The translations under genes and the position numbers were made by a program. Below are positions 1 through 11,949 of a DNA stretch of 64,000 nt, one piece after another. Numbering within the stretch: the first letter of the stretch is position 1; each line of letters opens with the position of its first letter. Origin of the DNA: Diorhabda sublineata (Eukaryota > Arthropoda > Insecta > Coleoptera > Chrysomelidae); the NCBI RefSeq assembly GCF_026230105.1, contig NC_079477.1:21147001-21211000 (forward strand), written 5' to 3'. The notes under the pieces are model-generated. The model did not search any database. It was not told where the DNA came from and saw nothing but the letters and a program-made list of their open reading frames with translations.

Positions 1-204
1 CATATCGTCGATTTACATCCATTGAAGCCATTTGAGGTCGATTGTCACTTTGTGTTGATTGAAAATGTTCAGTCTATCTTCCTAATTTAAAGTCGAATTT
101 CAACATTTCTTATATATTTGAGTGAGTTTGCAACTAACTTTGTCAGATATCGTCGATTTACATCCATTGAAGTGATTTGAGGTCGATTGTCACTTTGTGT
201 TGAT

Positions 205-218
205 TGAAAATTTTCAAA
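205..218. other. 14-bp perfect palindrome in the monomer (example copy)
   Basis: TTGAAAATTTTCAA is its own reverse complement and occupies unit positions 59-72. It is intact in many zone A to D monomers and broken in others by single changes (TTGGAAATTTT, TTGAGAATTTT, AAAATTTCCAA, TTCAAAATTTT). In zone E only subtype e4 of the five keeps it, so an intact copy occurs about once per HOR. Short dyads of this kind can form cruciforms or bind dimeric proteins; any such role here is inference. Confidence 0.75.
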
Positions 219-255
219 GTCTATCTTCGTAATTTGAAGTCGAATTTCAACATTT

Positions 256-263
256 CTTATATA
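256..263 (-). promoter_or_regulatory. TATA-box-like motif on the minus strand of the monomer (example copy)
   Basis: The plus-strand CTTATATA reads TATATAAG on the minus strand, which matches the eukaryotic TATA-box consensus TATAWAWR. It lies at unit positions 110-117 and is present in nearly every monomer, with losses at the 9-bp deletions (about 31,732 and 35,396) and in variants such as TTATGTATT, TTATAAATT and TTATTATCTATT. In such AT-rich DNA a match is expected by chance and simply propagated by repetition, so promoter activity is only a possibility. Confidence 0.25.
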
Positions 264-3200
264 TTTGAGTGAGTTCGCAACTAACTTTGTTACATATCGT
301 CGATTTACATCCATTGAAGCCCTTTGAGGTCGATTGTCACTTTGTGTTGATTCAAAATTTTCAAAGTCTATCTTCGTAATTTGAAGTCGAATTCCAACAT
401 TTCTTATATATTTCAGTGCGTTTTAAACTAACTTTGTCAGATATCGCCGATTAACATCCATTGAAGCCCATTGAGGTCGATTGTCACTTTGTGTTGATTG
501 AAAATTTTCAAAGTCTATCTTCGTAATTTGAAATCGAATTTCAACATTTCTTATATATTTGAGTGAGTTTGCAACTAACTTTGTTACATATCGTCGATTT
601 ACATCCCTTGAAGCCATTTGAGGTCGATTGTCACTTTGTGTTGATTGAAAATTTTCAGTCTATCTTCCTAATTTAAAGTCGAATTTCAACATTTCTTATA
701 TATTTGAGTGAGTTTGCAACTAACTTTGTCAGATATCGTCGATTTACATCCATTGAAGTGATTTGAGGTCGATTGTCACTTTGTGTTGATTGAAAATTTT
801 CAAAGTCTATCTTCGTAATTTGAAGTCGAATTTCAACATTTCTTATATATTTGAGTGAGTTCGCAACTAACTTTGTTACATATCGTCGATTTACATCCAT
901 TGAAGCCCTTTGAGGTCGATTGTCACTTTGTGTTGATTCAAAATTTTCAAAGTCTATCTTCGTAATTTGAAGTCGAATTCCAACATTTCTTATATATTTC
1001 AGTGCGTTTTAAACTAACTTTGTCAGATATCGCCGATTAACATCCATTGAAGCCCATTGAGGTCGATTGTCACTTTGTGTTGATTGAAAATTTTCAAAGT
1101 CTATCTTCGTAATTTGAAGTCGAATTTCAACATTTCTTATATATTTGAGTGAGTTCGCAACTAACTTTGTTACATATCGTCGATTTACATCCATTGAAGC
1201 CCTTTGAGGTCGATTGTCACTTTGTGTTGATTCAAAATTTTCAAAGTCTATCTTCGTAATTTGAAGTCGAATTTCAACATTTCTTATATATTTCAGTGCG
1301 TTTGAATCTAACTTTGTCAGATATCGCCGATTAACATCCATTGAAGCCCATCGAGGTCGATTGTCACTTTGTGTTGATTGAAAATTTTCAAAGTCTATCT
1401 TCGTAATTTGAAGTCGAATTTCAACATTTCTTATATATTTGAAAGAGTTTGCAACTAACTTTGTTACATATCGTCGATTTACATCCATTGAAGCCATTTG
1501 AGGTCGATTGTCACTTTGTGTAGATTGAAAATTTTCAGTCTATCTTCCTAATTTAAAGTCGAATTTCAACATTTCTTATATATTTGAGTGAGTTTGCAAC
1601 TAACTTTGTCAGATATCGTCGATTTACATCCATTGAAGTCATTTGAGGTCGATTGTCACTTTGTGTTGATTGAAAATTTTCAAAGCCTATCTTCGTAATT
1701 TGAAGTCGAATTTCAACATTTCTTATATATTTGAGTGAGTTCGCAACTAACTTTGTTACATATCGTCGATTTACATCCATTGAAGCCATTTGAGGTCGAT
1801 TGTCACTTTGTGTTGATTGAAAATTTTCAGTCTATCTTCCTAATTTAAAGTCGAATTTCAACATTTCTTTTATATTTGAGTGAGTTTGCAACTAACTATG
1901 TCAGATATCGTCGATTTACATCCATTGAAGTCATTTGAGGTCGATTGTCACTTTGTGTTGATTGAAAATTTTCAAAGTCTATCTTCGTAATTTGAAGTCG
2001 AATTTCAACATTTCTTATATATTTGAGTGAGTTCGCAACTAACTTTGTTACATATCGTCGATTTACATCCATTGAAGCCCTTTGAGGTCGATTGTCACTT
2101 TGTGTTGATTCAAAATTTTCAAAGTCTATCTTCGTAATTTGAAGTCGAATTTCAACATTTCTTATATATTTGAGTGAGTTTGCAACTAACTTTGTTACAT
2201 ATCGTCGATTTACATCCATTGAAGCTATTTGAGGTCGATTGTCACTTTGTGTTGATTGAAAATTTTCAGTCTATCTTCCTAATTTGAAGTCGAATTTCAA
2301 CATTTCTTATATATTTCAGTGAGTTTGCAACTAACTTTGTAAGATATCTTCGATTTACATCCATTGAAGCCCTTTGAGGTCGATTGTCACTTTGTGTTGA
2401 TTCAAAATTTTCAAAGTCTATCTTCGTAATTTGAAGTCGAATTTCAACATTTCTTATATATTTGAGTGAGTTTGCATCTAACTTTGTCAGATATCGTCGA
2501 TATACATCCATTGAAGCCATTTGAGGTCGATTGTCACTTTGTGTTGATTGAAAATATCCAAAGTCTATCTTCCTAATTTGAAGTCGAATTTCAACATTTC
2601 TTATATATTTCAGTGCGTTTGAAGCTAACTTTGTCAGATATCGCCGATTAACATCCATTGAAGCCCATTGAGGTTGATTGTCACTTTGTGTTGATTGAAA
2701 ATTTTCAAAGTCTATCTTCGTAATTTGAAGTCGAATTTCAACTTTTCTTATATATTTGAGTGAGTTTGCAACTAACTTTGTCAAATATCGTCGATTCACA
2801 TCCATTGAAGCCATTTGAGGTCGATTGTCACTTTGTGTTGATTGAAAATTTTCAGTCTATCTTCCTAATTTAAAGTCGAATTTCAACATTTCTTATATAT
2901 TTGAGTGAGTTTGCAACTAACTTTGTCAGATATCGTCGATTTACATCCATTGAAGTCATTTGAGGTCGATTGTCACTTTGTGTTGATTGAAAATTTTCAA
3001 AGTCTATCTTCGTAATTTGAAGTCGAATTTCAACATTTCTTATATATTTGAGTGAGTTCGCAACTAACTTTGTTACATATCGTCGATTTACATCCATTGA
3101 AGCCCTTTGAGGTCGATTGTCACTTTGTGTTGATTCAAAATTTTCAAAGTCTATCTTCGTAATTTGAAGTCGAATTCCAACATTTCTTATATATTTCAGT

Positions 3201-6200
3201 GCGTTTGAAACTAACTTTGTCAGATATCGCCGATTAACATCCATTGAAGCCCATTGAGGTCGATTGTCACTTTGTGTTGATTGAAAATTTTCAAAGTCTA
3301 TCTTCGTAATTTGAAATCGAATTTCAACATTTCTTATATATTTGAGTGAGTTTGCAACTAACTTTGTCAGATACCGTCGATTTACATCCATTGAAGTCAT
3401 TTGAGGTCGATTGTCACTTTGTGTTGATTGAAAATTTCCAAAGTCTATCTTCCTAATTTGAAGTCGAATTTCAACATTTCTTATATATTTCAGTGCGTTT
3501 GAATCTAACTTTGTCAGATATCGCCGATTAACATCCATTGAAGCCCATTGAGGTCGATTGTCACTTTGTGTTGATTGAAAATTTTCAAAGTCTATCTTCG
3601 TAATTTGAAATCGAATTTCAACATTTCTTATATATTTGAGTGAGTTTGCAACTAACTTTGTTACATATCGTCGATTTACATCCCTTGAAGCCATTTGAGG
3701 TCGATTGTCACTTTGTGTTGATTGAAAATTTTCAGTCTATCTTCCTAATTTAAAGTCGAATTTCAACATTTCTTATATATTTGAGTGAGTTTGCAACTAA
3801 CTTTGTCAGATATCGTCGATTTACATCCATTGAAGTCATTTGAGGTCGATTGTCACTTTGTGTTGATTGAAAATTTTCAAAGCCTATCTTCGTAATTTGA
3901 AGTCGAATTTCAACATTTCTTATATATTTGAGTGAGTTCGCAACTAACTTTGTTACATATCGTCGATTTACATCCATTGAAGCCATTTGAGGTCGATTGT
4001 CACTTTGTGTTGATTGAAAATGTTCAGTCTATCTTCCTAATTTAAAGTCGAATTTCAACATTTCTTATATATTTGAGTGAGTTTGCAACTAACTTTGTCA
4101 GATATCGTCGATTTACATCCATTGAAGTGATTTGAGGTCGATTGTCACTTTGTGTTGATTGAAAATTTTCAAAGTCTATCTTCGTAATTTGAAGTCGAAT
4201 TTCAACATTTCTTATATATTTGAGTGAGTTCGCAACTAACTTTGTTACATATCGTCGATTTACATCCATTGAAGCCCTTTGAGGTCGATTGTCACTTTGT
4301 GTTGATTCAAAATTTTCAAAGTCTATCTTCGTAATTTGAAGTCGAATTCCAACATTTCTTATATATTTCAGTGCGTTTTAAACTAACTTTGTCAGATATC
4401 GCCGATTAACATCCATTGAAGCCCATTGAGGTCGATTGTCACTTTGTGTTGATTGAAAATTTTCAAAGTCTATCTTCGTAATTTGAAATCGAATTTCAAC
4501 ATTTCTTATATATTTGAGTGAGTTTGCAACTAACTTTGTTACATATCGTCGATTTACATCCCTTGAAGCCATTTGAGGTCGATTGTCACTTTGTGTTGAT
4601 TGAAAATTTTCAGTCTATCTTCCTAATTTAAAGTCGAATTTCAACATTTCTTATATATTTGAGTGAGTTTGCAACTAACTTTGTCAGATATCGTCGATTT
4701 ACATCCATTGAAGTGATTTGAGGTCGATTGTCACTTTGTGTTGATTGAAAATTTTCAAAGTCTATCTTCGTAATTTGAAGTCGAATTTCAACATTTCTTA
4801 TATATTTGAGTGAGTTCGCAACTAACTTTGTTACATATCGTCGATTTACATCCATTGAAGCCCTTTGAGGTCGATTGTCACTTTGTGTTGATTCAAAATT
4901 TTCAAAGTCTATCTTCGTAATTTGAAGTCGAATTCCAACATTTCTTATATATTTCAGTGCGTTTTAAACTAACTTTGTCAGATATCGCCGATTAACATCC
5001 ATTGAAGCCCATTGAGGTCGATTGTCACTTTGTGTTGATTGAAAATTTTCAAAGTCTATCTTCGTAATTTGAAGTCGAATTTCAACATTTCTTATATATT
5101 TGAGTGAGTTCGCAACTAACTTTGTTACATATCGTCGATTTACATCCATTGAAGCCCTTTGAGGTCGATTGTCACTTTGTGTTGATTCAAAATTTTCAAA
5201 GTCTATCTTCGTAATTTGAAGTCGAATTTCAACATTTCTTATATATTTCAGTGCGTTTGAATCTAACTTTGTCAGATATCGCCGATTAACATCCATTGAA
5301 GCCCATCGAGGTCGATTGTCACTTTGTGTTGATTGAAAATTTTCAAAGTCTATCTTCGTAATTTGAAGTCGAATTTCAACATTTCTTATATATTTGAAAG
5401 AGTTTGCAACTAACTTTGTTACATATCGTCGATTTACATCCATTGAAGCCATTTGAGGTCGATTGTCACTTTGTGTAGATTGAAAATTTTCAGTCTATCT
5501 TCCTAATTTAAAGTCGAATTTCAACATTTCTTATATATTTGAGTGAGTTTGCAACTAACTTTGTCAGATATCGTCGATTTACATCCATTGAAGTCATTTG
5601 AGGTCGATTGTCACTTTGTGTTGATTGAAAATTTTCAAAGCCTATCTTCGTAATTTGAAGTCGAATTTCAACATTTCTTATATATTTGAGTGAGTTCGCA
5701 ACTAACTTTGTTACATATCGTCGATTTACATCCATTGAAGCCATTTGAGGTCGATTGTCACTTTGTGTTGATTGAAAATTTTCAGTCTATCTTCCTAATT
5801 TAAAGTCGAATTTCAACATTTCTTTTATATTTGAGTGAGTTTGCAACTAACTTTGTCAGATATCGTCGATTTACATCCATTGAAGTCATTTGAGGTCGAT
5901 TGTCACTTTGTGTTGATTGAAAATTTTCAAAGTCTATCTTCGTAATTTGAAGTCGAATTTCAACATTTCTTATATATTTGAGTGAGTTCGCAACTAACTT
6001 TGTTACATATCGTCGATTTACATCCATTGAAGCCCTTTGAGGTCGATTGTCACTTTGTGTTGATTCAAAATTTTCAAAGTCTATCTTCGTAATTTGAAGT
6101 CGAATTTCAACATTTCTTATATATTTCAGTGCGTTTGAATCTAACTTTGTCACATATCGCCGATTAACATCCATTGAAGCCCATCGAGGTCGATTGTCAC

Positions 6201-8129
6201 TTTGTGTTGATTGAAAATTTTCAAAGTCTATCTTCGTAATTTGAAGTCGAATTTCAACATTTCTTATATATTTGAAAGAGTTTGCAACTAACTTTGTTAC
6301 ATATCGTCGATTTACATCCATTGAAGCCATTTGAGGTCGATTGTCACTTTGTGTAGATTGAAAATTTTCAGTCTATCTTCCTAATTTGAAGTCGAATTTC
6401 AACATTTCTTATATATTTCAGTGAGCTTGCAACTAACTTTGTCAGATATCGTCGATTCACATCCATAGAAGCCCATTGAGGTCGATTGTCACTTTGTGTT
6501 GATTGAAAATTTTCAAAGTCTATCTTAGTAATTTGAAGTCGAATTCCAACATTTCTTATATATTTGAGTGGGTTTGCAACTACCTTTGTCAGATATCGTC
6601 GATTTACATCCATTGAAGTCATTTGAGGTCGATTGTCACTTTGTGTTGATTGAAAATTTCCAAAGTCTATCTTCCTAATTTGAAGTCGAATTTCAACATT
6701 TCTTATATATTTGAGTAAGTTTGCAACTAACTTTGTCAGATATCGTCGATTTACATCCATTGAAGTCATTTGAGGTCGATTGTCACTTTGTGTTGATTGA
6801 AAATTTCCAAAGTCTATCTTCCTAATTTGAAGTCGAATTCCAACATTTCTTATATATTTCAGTGCGTTTGAATCTAACTTTGTCAGATATCGCCGATTAA
6901 CATCCATTGAAGCCCATTGAGGTCGATTGTCACTTTGTGTTGATTGAAAATTTTCAAAGTCTATCTTCGTAATTTGAAATCGAATTTCAACATTTCTTAT
7001 ATATTTGAGTGAGTTTGCAACTAACTTTGTTACATATCGTCGATTTACATCCCTTGAAGCCATTTGAGGTCGATTGTCACTTTGTGTTGATTGAAAATTT
7101 TCAGTCTATCTTCCTAATTTAAAGTCGAATTTCAACATTTCTTATATATTTGAGTGAGTTTGCAACTAACTTTGTCAGATATCGTCGATTTACATCCATT
7201 GAAGTCATTTGAGGTCGATTGTCACTTTGTGTTGATTGAAAATTTTCAAAGCCTATCTTCGTAATTTGAAGTCGAATTTCAACATTTCTTATATATTTGA
7301 GTGAGTTCGCAACTAACTTTGTTACATATCGTCGATTTACATCCATTGAAGCCATTTGAGGTCGATTGTCACTTTGTGTTGATTGAAAATTTTCAGTCTA
7401 TCTTCCTAATTTAAAGTCGAATTTCAACATTTCTTATATATTTGAGTGAGTTTGCAACTAACTTTGTCAGATATCGTCGATTTACATCCATTGAAGTCAT
7501 TTGAGGTCGATTGTCACTTTGTGTTGATTGAAAATTTTCAAAGTCTATCTTCGTAATTTGAAGTCGAATTTCAACATTTCTTATATATTTGAGTGAGTTC
7601 GCAACTAACTTTGTTACATATCGTCGATTTACATCCATTGAAGCCCTTTGAGGTCGATTGTCACTTTGTGTTGATTCAAAATTTTCAAAGTCTATCTTCG
7701 TAATTTGAAGTCGAATTCCAACATTTCTTATATATTTCAGTGCGTTTGAAACTAACTTTGTCAGATATCGCCGATTAACATCCATTGAAGCCCATTGAGG
7801 TCGATTGTCACTTTGTGTTGATTGAAAATTTTCAAAGTCTATCTTCGTAATTTGAAATCGAATTTCAACATTTCTTATATATTTGAGTGAGTTTGCAACT
7901 AACTTTGTTACATATCGTCGATTTACATCCCTTGAAGCCATTTGAGGTCGATTGTCACTTTGTGTTGATTGAAAATTTTCAGTCTATCTTCCTAATTTAA
8001 AGTCGAATTTCAACATTTCTTATATATTTGAGTGAGTTTGCAACTAACTTTGTCAGATATCGTCGATTTACATCCATTGAAGTCATTTGAGATCGATTGT
8101 CACTTTGTGTTGATTGAAAATTTTCAAAG

Positions 8130-9830
8130 CCTATCTTCGTAATTTGAAGTCGAATTTCAACATTTCTTATATATTTGAGTGAGTTCGCAACTAACTTTGT
8201 TACATATCGTCGATTTACATCCATTGAAGCCATTTGAGGTCGATTGTCACTTTGTGTTGATTGAAAATTTTCAGTCTATATTCCTAATTTAAAGTCGAAT
8301 TTCAACATTTCTTATATATTTGAGTGAGTTTGCAACTAACTTTGTCAGATATCGTCGATTTACATCCATTGAAGTCATTTGAGGTCGATTGTCACTTTGT
8401 GTTGATTGAAAATTTTCAAAGTCTATCTTCGTAATTTGAAGTCGAATTTCAACATTTCTTATATATTTGAGTGAGTTCGCAACTAACTTTGTTACATATC
8501 GTCGATTTACATCCATTGAAGCCCTTTGAGGTCGATTGTCACTTTGTGTTGATTCAAAATTTTCAAAGTCTATCTTCGTAATTTGAAGTCGAATTTCAAC
8601 ATTTCTTATATATTTCAGTGCGTTTGAATCTAACTTTGTCAGATATCGCCGATTAACATCCATTGAAGCCCATCGAGGTCGATTGTCACTTTGTGTTGAT
8701 TGAAAATTTTCAAAGTCTATCTTCGTAATTTGAAGTCGAATTTCAACATTTCTTATATATTTGAAAGAGTTTGCAACTAACTTTGTTACATATCGTCGAT
8801 TTACATCCATTGAAGCCATTTGAGGTCGATTGTCACTTTGTGTAGATTGAAAATTTTCAGTCTATCTTCCTAATTTGAAGTCGAATTTCAACATTTCTTA
8901 TATATTTCAGTGAGCTTGCAACTAACTTTGTCAGATATCGTCGATTCACATCCATTGAAGTCATTTGAGGTCGATTGTCACTTTGTGTTGATTGAAAATT
9001 TTCAAAGTCTATCTTCGTAATTTGAAGTCGAATTTCAACATTTCTTATATATTTGAGTGAGTTCGCAACTAACTTTGTTACATATCGTCGATTTACATCC
9101 ATTGAAGCCATTTGAGGTCGATTGTCACTTTGTGTTGATTGAAAATTTTCAGTCTATATTCCTAATTTAAAGTCGAATTTCAACATTTCTTATATATTTG
9201 AGTGAGTTTGCAACTAACTTTGTCAGATATCGTCGATTTACATCCATTGAAGTCATTTGAGGTCGATTGTCACTTTGTGTTGATTGAAAATTTTCAAAGT
9301 CTATCTTCGTAATTTGAAGTCGAATTTCAACATTTCTTATATATTTGAGTGAGTTCGCAACTAACTTTGTTACATATCGTCGATTTACATCCATTGAAGC
9401 CCTTTGAGGTCGATTGTCACTTTGTGTTGATTCAAAATTTTCAAAGTCTATCTTCGTAATTTGAAGTCGAATTTCAACATTTCTTATATATTTCAGTGCG
9501 TTTGAATCTAACTTTGTCAGATATCGCCGATTAACATCCATTGAAGCCCATCGAGGTCGATTGTCACTTTGTGTTGATTGAAAATTTTCAAAGTCTATCT
9601 TCGTAATTTGAAGTCGAATTTCAACATTTCTTATATATTTGAAAGAGTTTGCAACTAACTTTGTTACATATCGTCGATTTACATCCATTGAAGCCATTTG
9701 AGGTCGATTGTCACTTTGTGTAGATTGAAAATTTTCAGTCTATCTTCCTAATTTGAAGTCGAATTTCAACATTTCTTATATATTTCAGTGAGCTTGCAAC
9801 TAACTTTGTCAGATATCGTCGATTCACATC
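8130..9830. repeat. Six-monomer (878-bp) HOR, two successive copies
   Basis: From about 8130 to 8952 the sequence recurs at offset 878 bp (six monomers minus two 2-bp deletions), ending near 9830. Both copies share the otherwise rare CTATATTCCTAATTTAAAG variant at about 8276 and 9154, the CCCATCGAGG unit, the TTGAAAGAGTTTG unit and the TGTAGATTG unit in the same order. The second copy then switches subtype at CATCCATAGAAGCCC near 9831. A similar subtype order occurs near 5800-6330. Confidence 0.75.
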
Positions 9831-11949
9831 CATAGAAGCCCATTGAGGTCGATTGTCACTTTGTGTTGATTGAAAATTTTCAAAGTCTATCTTAGTAATT
9901 TGAAGTCGAATTCCAACATTTCTTATATATTTGAGTGGGTTTGCAACTACCTTTGTCAGATATCGTCGATTTACATCCCTTGAAGCCATTTGAGGTCGAT
10001 TGTCACTTTGTGTTGATTGAAAATTTTCAGTCTATCTTCCTAATTTAAAGTCGAATTTCAACATTTCTTATATATTTGAGTGAGTTTGCAACTAACTTTG
10101 TCAGATATCGTCGATTTACATCCATTGAAGTCATTTGAGGTCGATTGTCACTTTGTGTTGATTGAAAATTTTCAAAGCCTATCTTCGTAATTTGAAGTCG
10201 AATTTCAACATTTCTTATATATTTGAGTGAGTTCGCAACTAACTTTGTTACATATCGTCGATTTACATCCATTGAAGCCATTTGAGGTCGATTGTCACTT
10301 TGTGTTGATTGAAAATTTTCAGTCTATCTTCCTAATTTAAAGTCGAATTTCAACATTTCTTATATATTTGAGTGAGTTTGCAACTAACTTTGTCAGATAT
10401 CGTCGATTTACATCCATTGAAGTCATTTGAGGTCGATTGTCACTTTGTGTTGATTGAAAATTTTCAAAGTCTATCTTCGTAATTTGAAGTCGAATTTCAA
10501 CATTTCTTATATATTTGAGTGAGTTCGCAACTAACTTTGTTACATATCGTCGATTTACATCCATTGAAGCCCTTTGAGGTCGATTGTCACTTTGTGTTGA
10601 TTCAAAATTTTCAAAGTCTATCTTCCTAATTTGAAGTCGAATTCCAACATTTCTTATATATTTCAGTGCGTTTGAAACTAACTTTGTCAGATATCGCCGA
10701 TTAACATCCATTGAAGCCCATTGAGGTCGATTGTCACTTTGTGTTGATTGAAAATTTTCAAAGTCTATCTTCCTAATTTGAAGTCGAATTTCAACTTTTT
10801 TTATATATTTGAGTGAGTTTGCAACTAGCTTTGTCAGATATCGTCGATTTACATCCATTGAAGCCATTTGAGGTCGATTGTCACTTTGTGTTGATTGAAA
10901 ATTTTCAAAGTCTATCTTCGAAATTTGAAGTCGAAATCCAACATTTCTTATATATTTGAATGAGTTTGCAAATAACTTTGTCAGATATCGTCGATTTACA
11001 TCCATTGAAGCCCATTGAGCTCGATTGTCACTTTGTGTTGATTGAAAATTTTCAAAGTCTATCTTCGTAATTTGAAGTCGAATTTCAACATTTCTTATAT
11101 ATTTGAGTGAGTTTGCAACTAACTTAGTCAGATATCGTCGATTTACATCCATAGAAGCCCATTGAGGTCGATTGTCACTTTGTGTTGATTGACAATTTTC
11201 AAAGTCTATCTTCGAAATTTGAAGTCGAAATCCAACATTTCTTATATATTTGAATGAGTTTGCAAATAACTTTGTCAGATATCGTCGATTTACATCCATT
11301 GAAGCCCTTTGAGGTCGATTGTCACTTTGTGTTGATTCAAAATTTTCAAAGTCTATCTTCCTAATTTGAAGTCGAATTTCAACATTTCTTATATATTTCA
11401 GTGCGTTTGAATCTAACTTTGTCAGATATCGCCGATTAACATCCATTGAAGCCCATTGAGGTCGATTGTCACTTTGTGTTGATTGACAATTTTCAAAGTC
11501 TATCTTCGAAATTTGAAGTCGAAATCCAACATTTCTTATATATTTGAATGAGTTTGCAAATAACTTTGTCAGATATCGTCGATTTACATCCATTGAAGCC
11601 CTTTGAGGTCGATTGTCACTTTGTGTTGATTCAAAATTTTCAAAGTCTATCTTCCTAATTTGAAGTCGAATTTCAACATTTCTTATATATTTCAGTGCGT
11701 TTGAATCTAACTTTGTCAGATATCGCCGATTAACATCCATTGAAGCCCATTGAGGTCGATTGTCACTTTGTGTTGATTGAAAATTTTCAAAGTCTATCTT
11801 CCTAATTTGAAGTCGAATTTCAACATTTCTTATATATTTGAGTGAGTTTGCAACTAACTTTGTCAGATATCGTCGATTTACATCCATTGAAGTTATTTGA
11901 GGTCGATTGTCACTTTGTGTTGATTGAAAATTTTCAAAGTCTATCTTCC

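Larger units (their letters stand above)
147..293 (+). repeat. Example satellite monomer (reference unit)
   Basis: This complete 147-bp unit serves as a coordinate frame for the array. Unit positions 1-20 carry ATATCGTCGATTTACATCCA, 36-43 GTCGATTG, 59-72 the perfect 14-bp palindrome TTGAAAATTTTCAA, 87-100 TTTGAAGTCGAATT, and 110-120 the AT-only stretch CTTATATATTT. Units 59-72, 78-85, 98-102 and 118-147 are the most variable stretches between subtypes. The preceding base pair GA often completes a GATATC site at the unit border, but in about half of the zone A units it is CATATC. The phase chosen for the start is arbitrary. Confidence 0.9.
1..6126. repeat. 3,955-bp-offset duplication inside zone A
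   Basis: Bases 1-2171 recur at 3956-6126, offset 3,955 bp (27 monomers minus seven 2-bp deletions). The order of all subtypes, the short units, the rare TGTAGATTG variant and the CTTTTATATT variant are the same in both copies. Only one clear mismatch was noticed by eye, at 1898 versus 5853, so the event is recent or recently homogenised. The copies diverge at 2172/6127. The left end of the first copy lies outside the window, so it cannot be said whether the duplication was strictly tandem. Confidence 0.85.
1..10330. repeat. Satellite zone A: HORs marked by 145-bp short monomers
   Basis: This zone is recognised by monomers reading TTTTCAGTCTATC instead of TTTTCAAAGTCTATC, a 2-bp deletion. Most of these also carry TTTAAAGTC instead of TTTGAAGTC. 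The short units fall at about 70, 656, 1536, 1828, 2267, 2853, 3733 and 4025 and onward to about 10,320. The spacings of 586, 880, 292 and 439 bp equal 4, 6, 2 and 3 monomers minus 2 bp, so the zone is a mixture of short HORs. Other markers are GTTCGCAACTAAC, TGTTACATATCG, CCCATCGAGG and TTGATTCAAAATTTT. No gene is present. The right boundary is approximate and marks the last dense run of short units. Confidence 0.85.
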
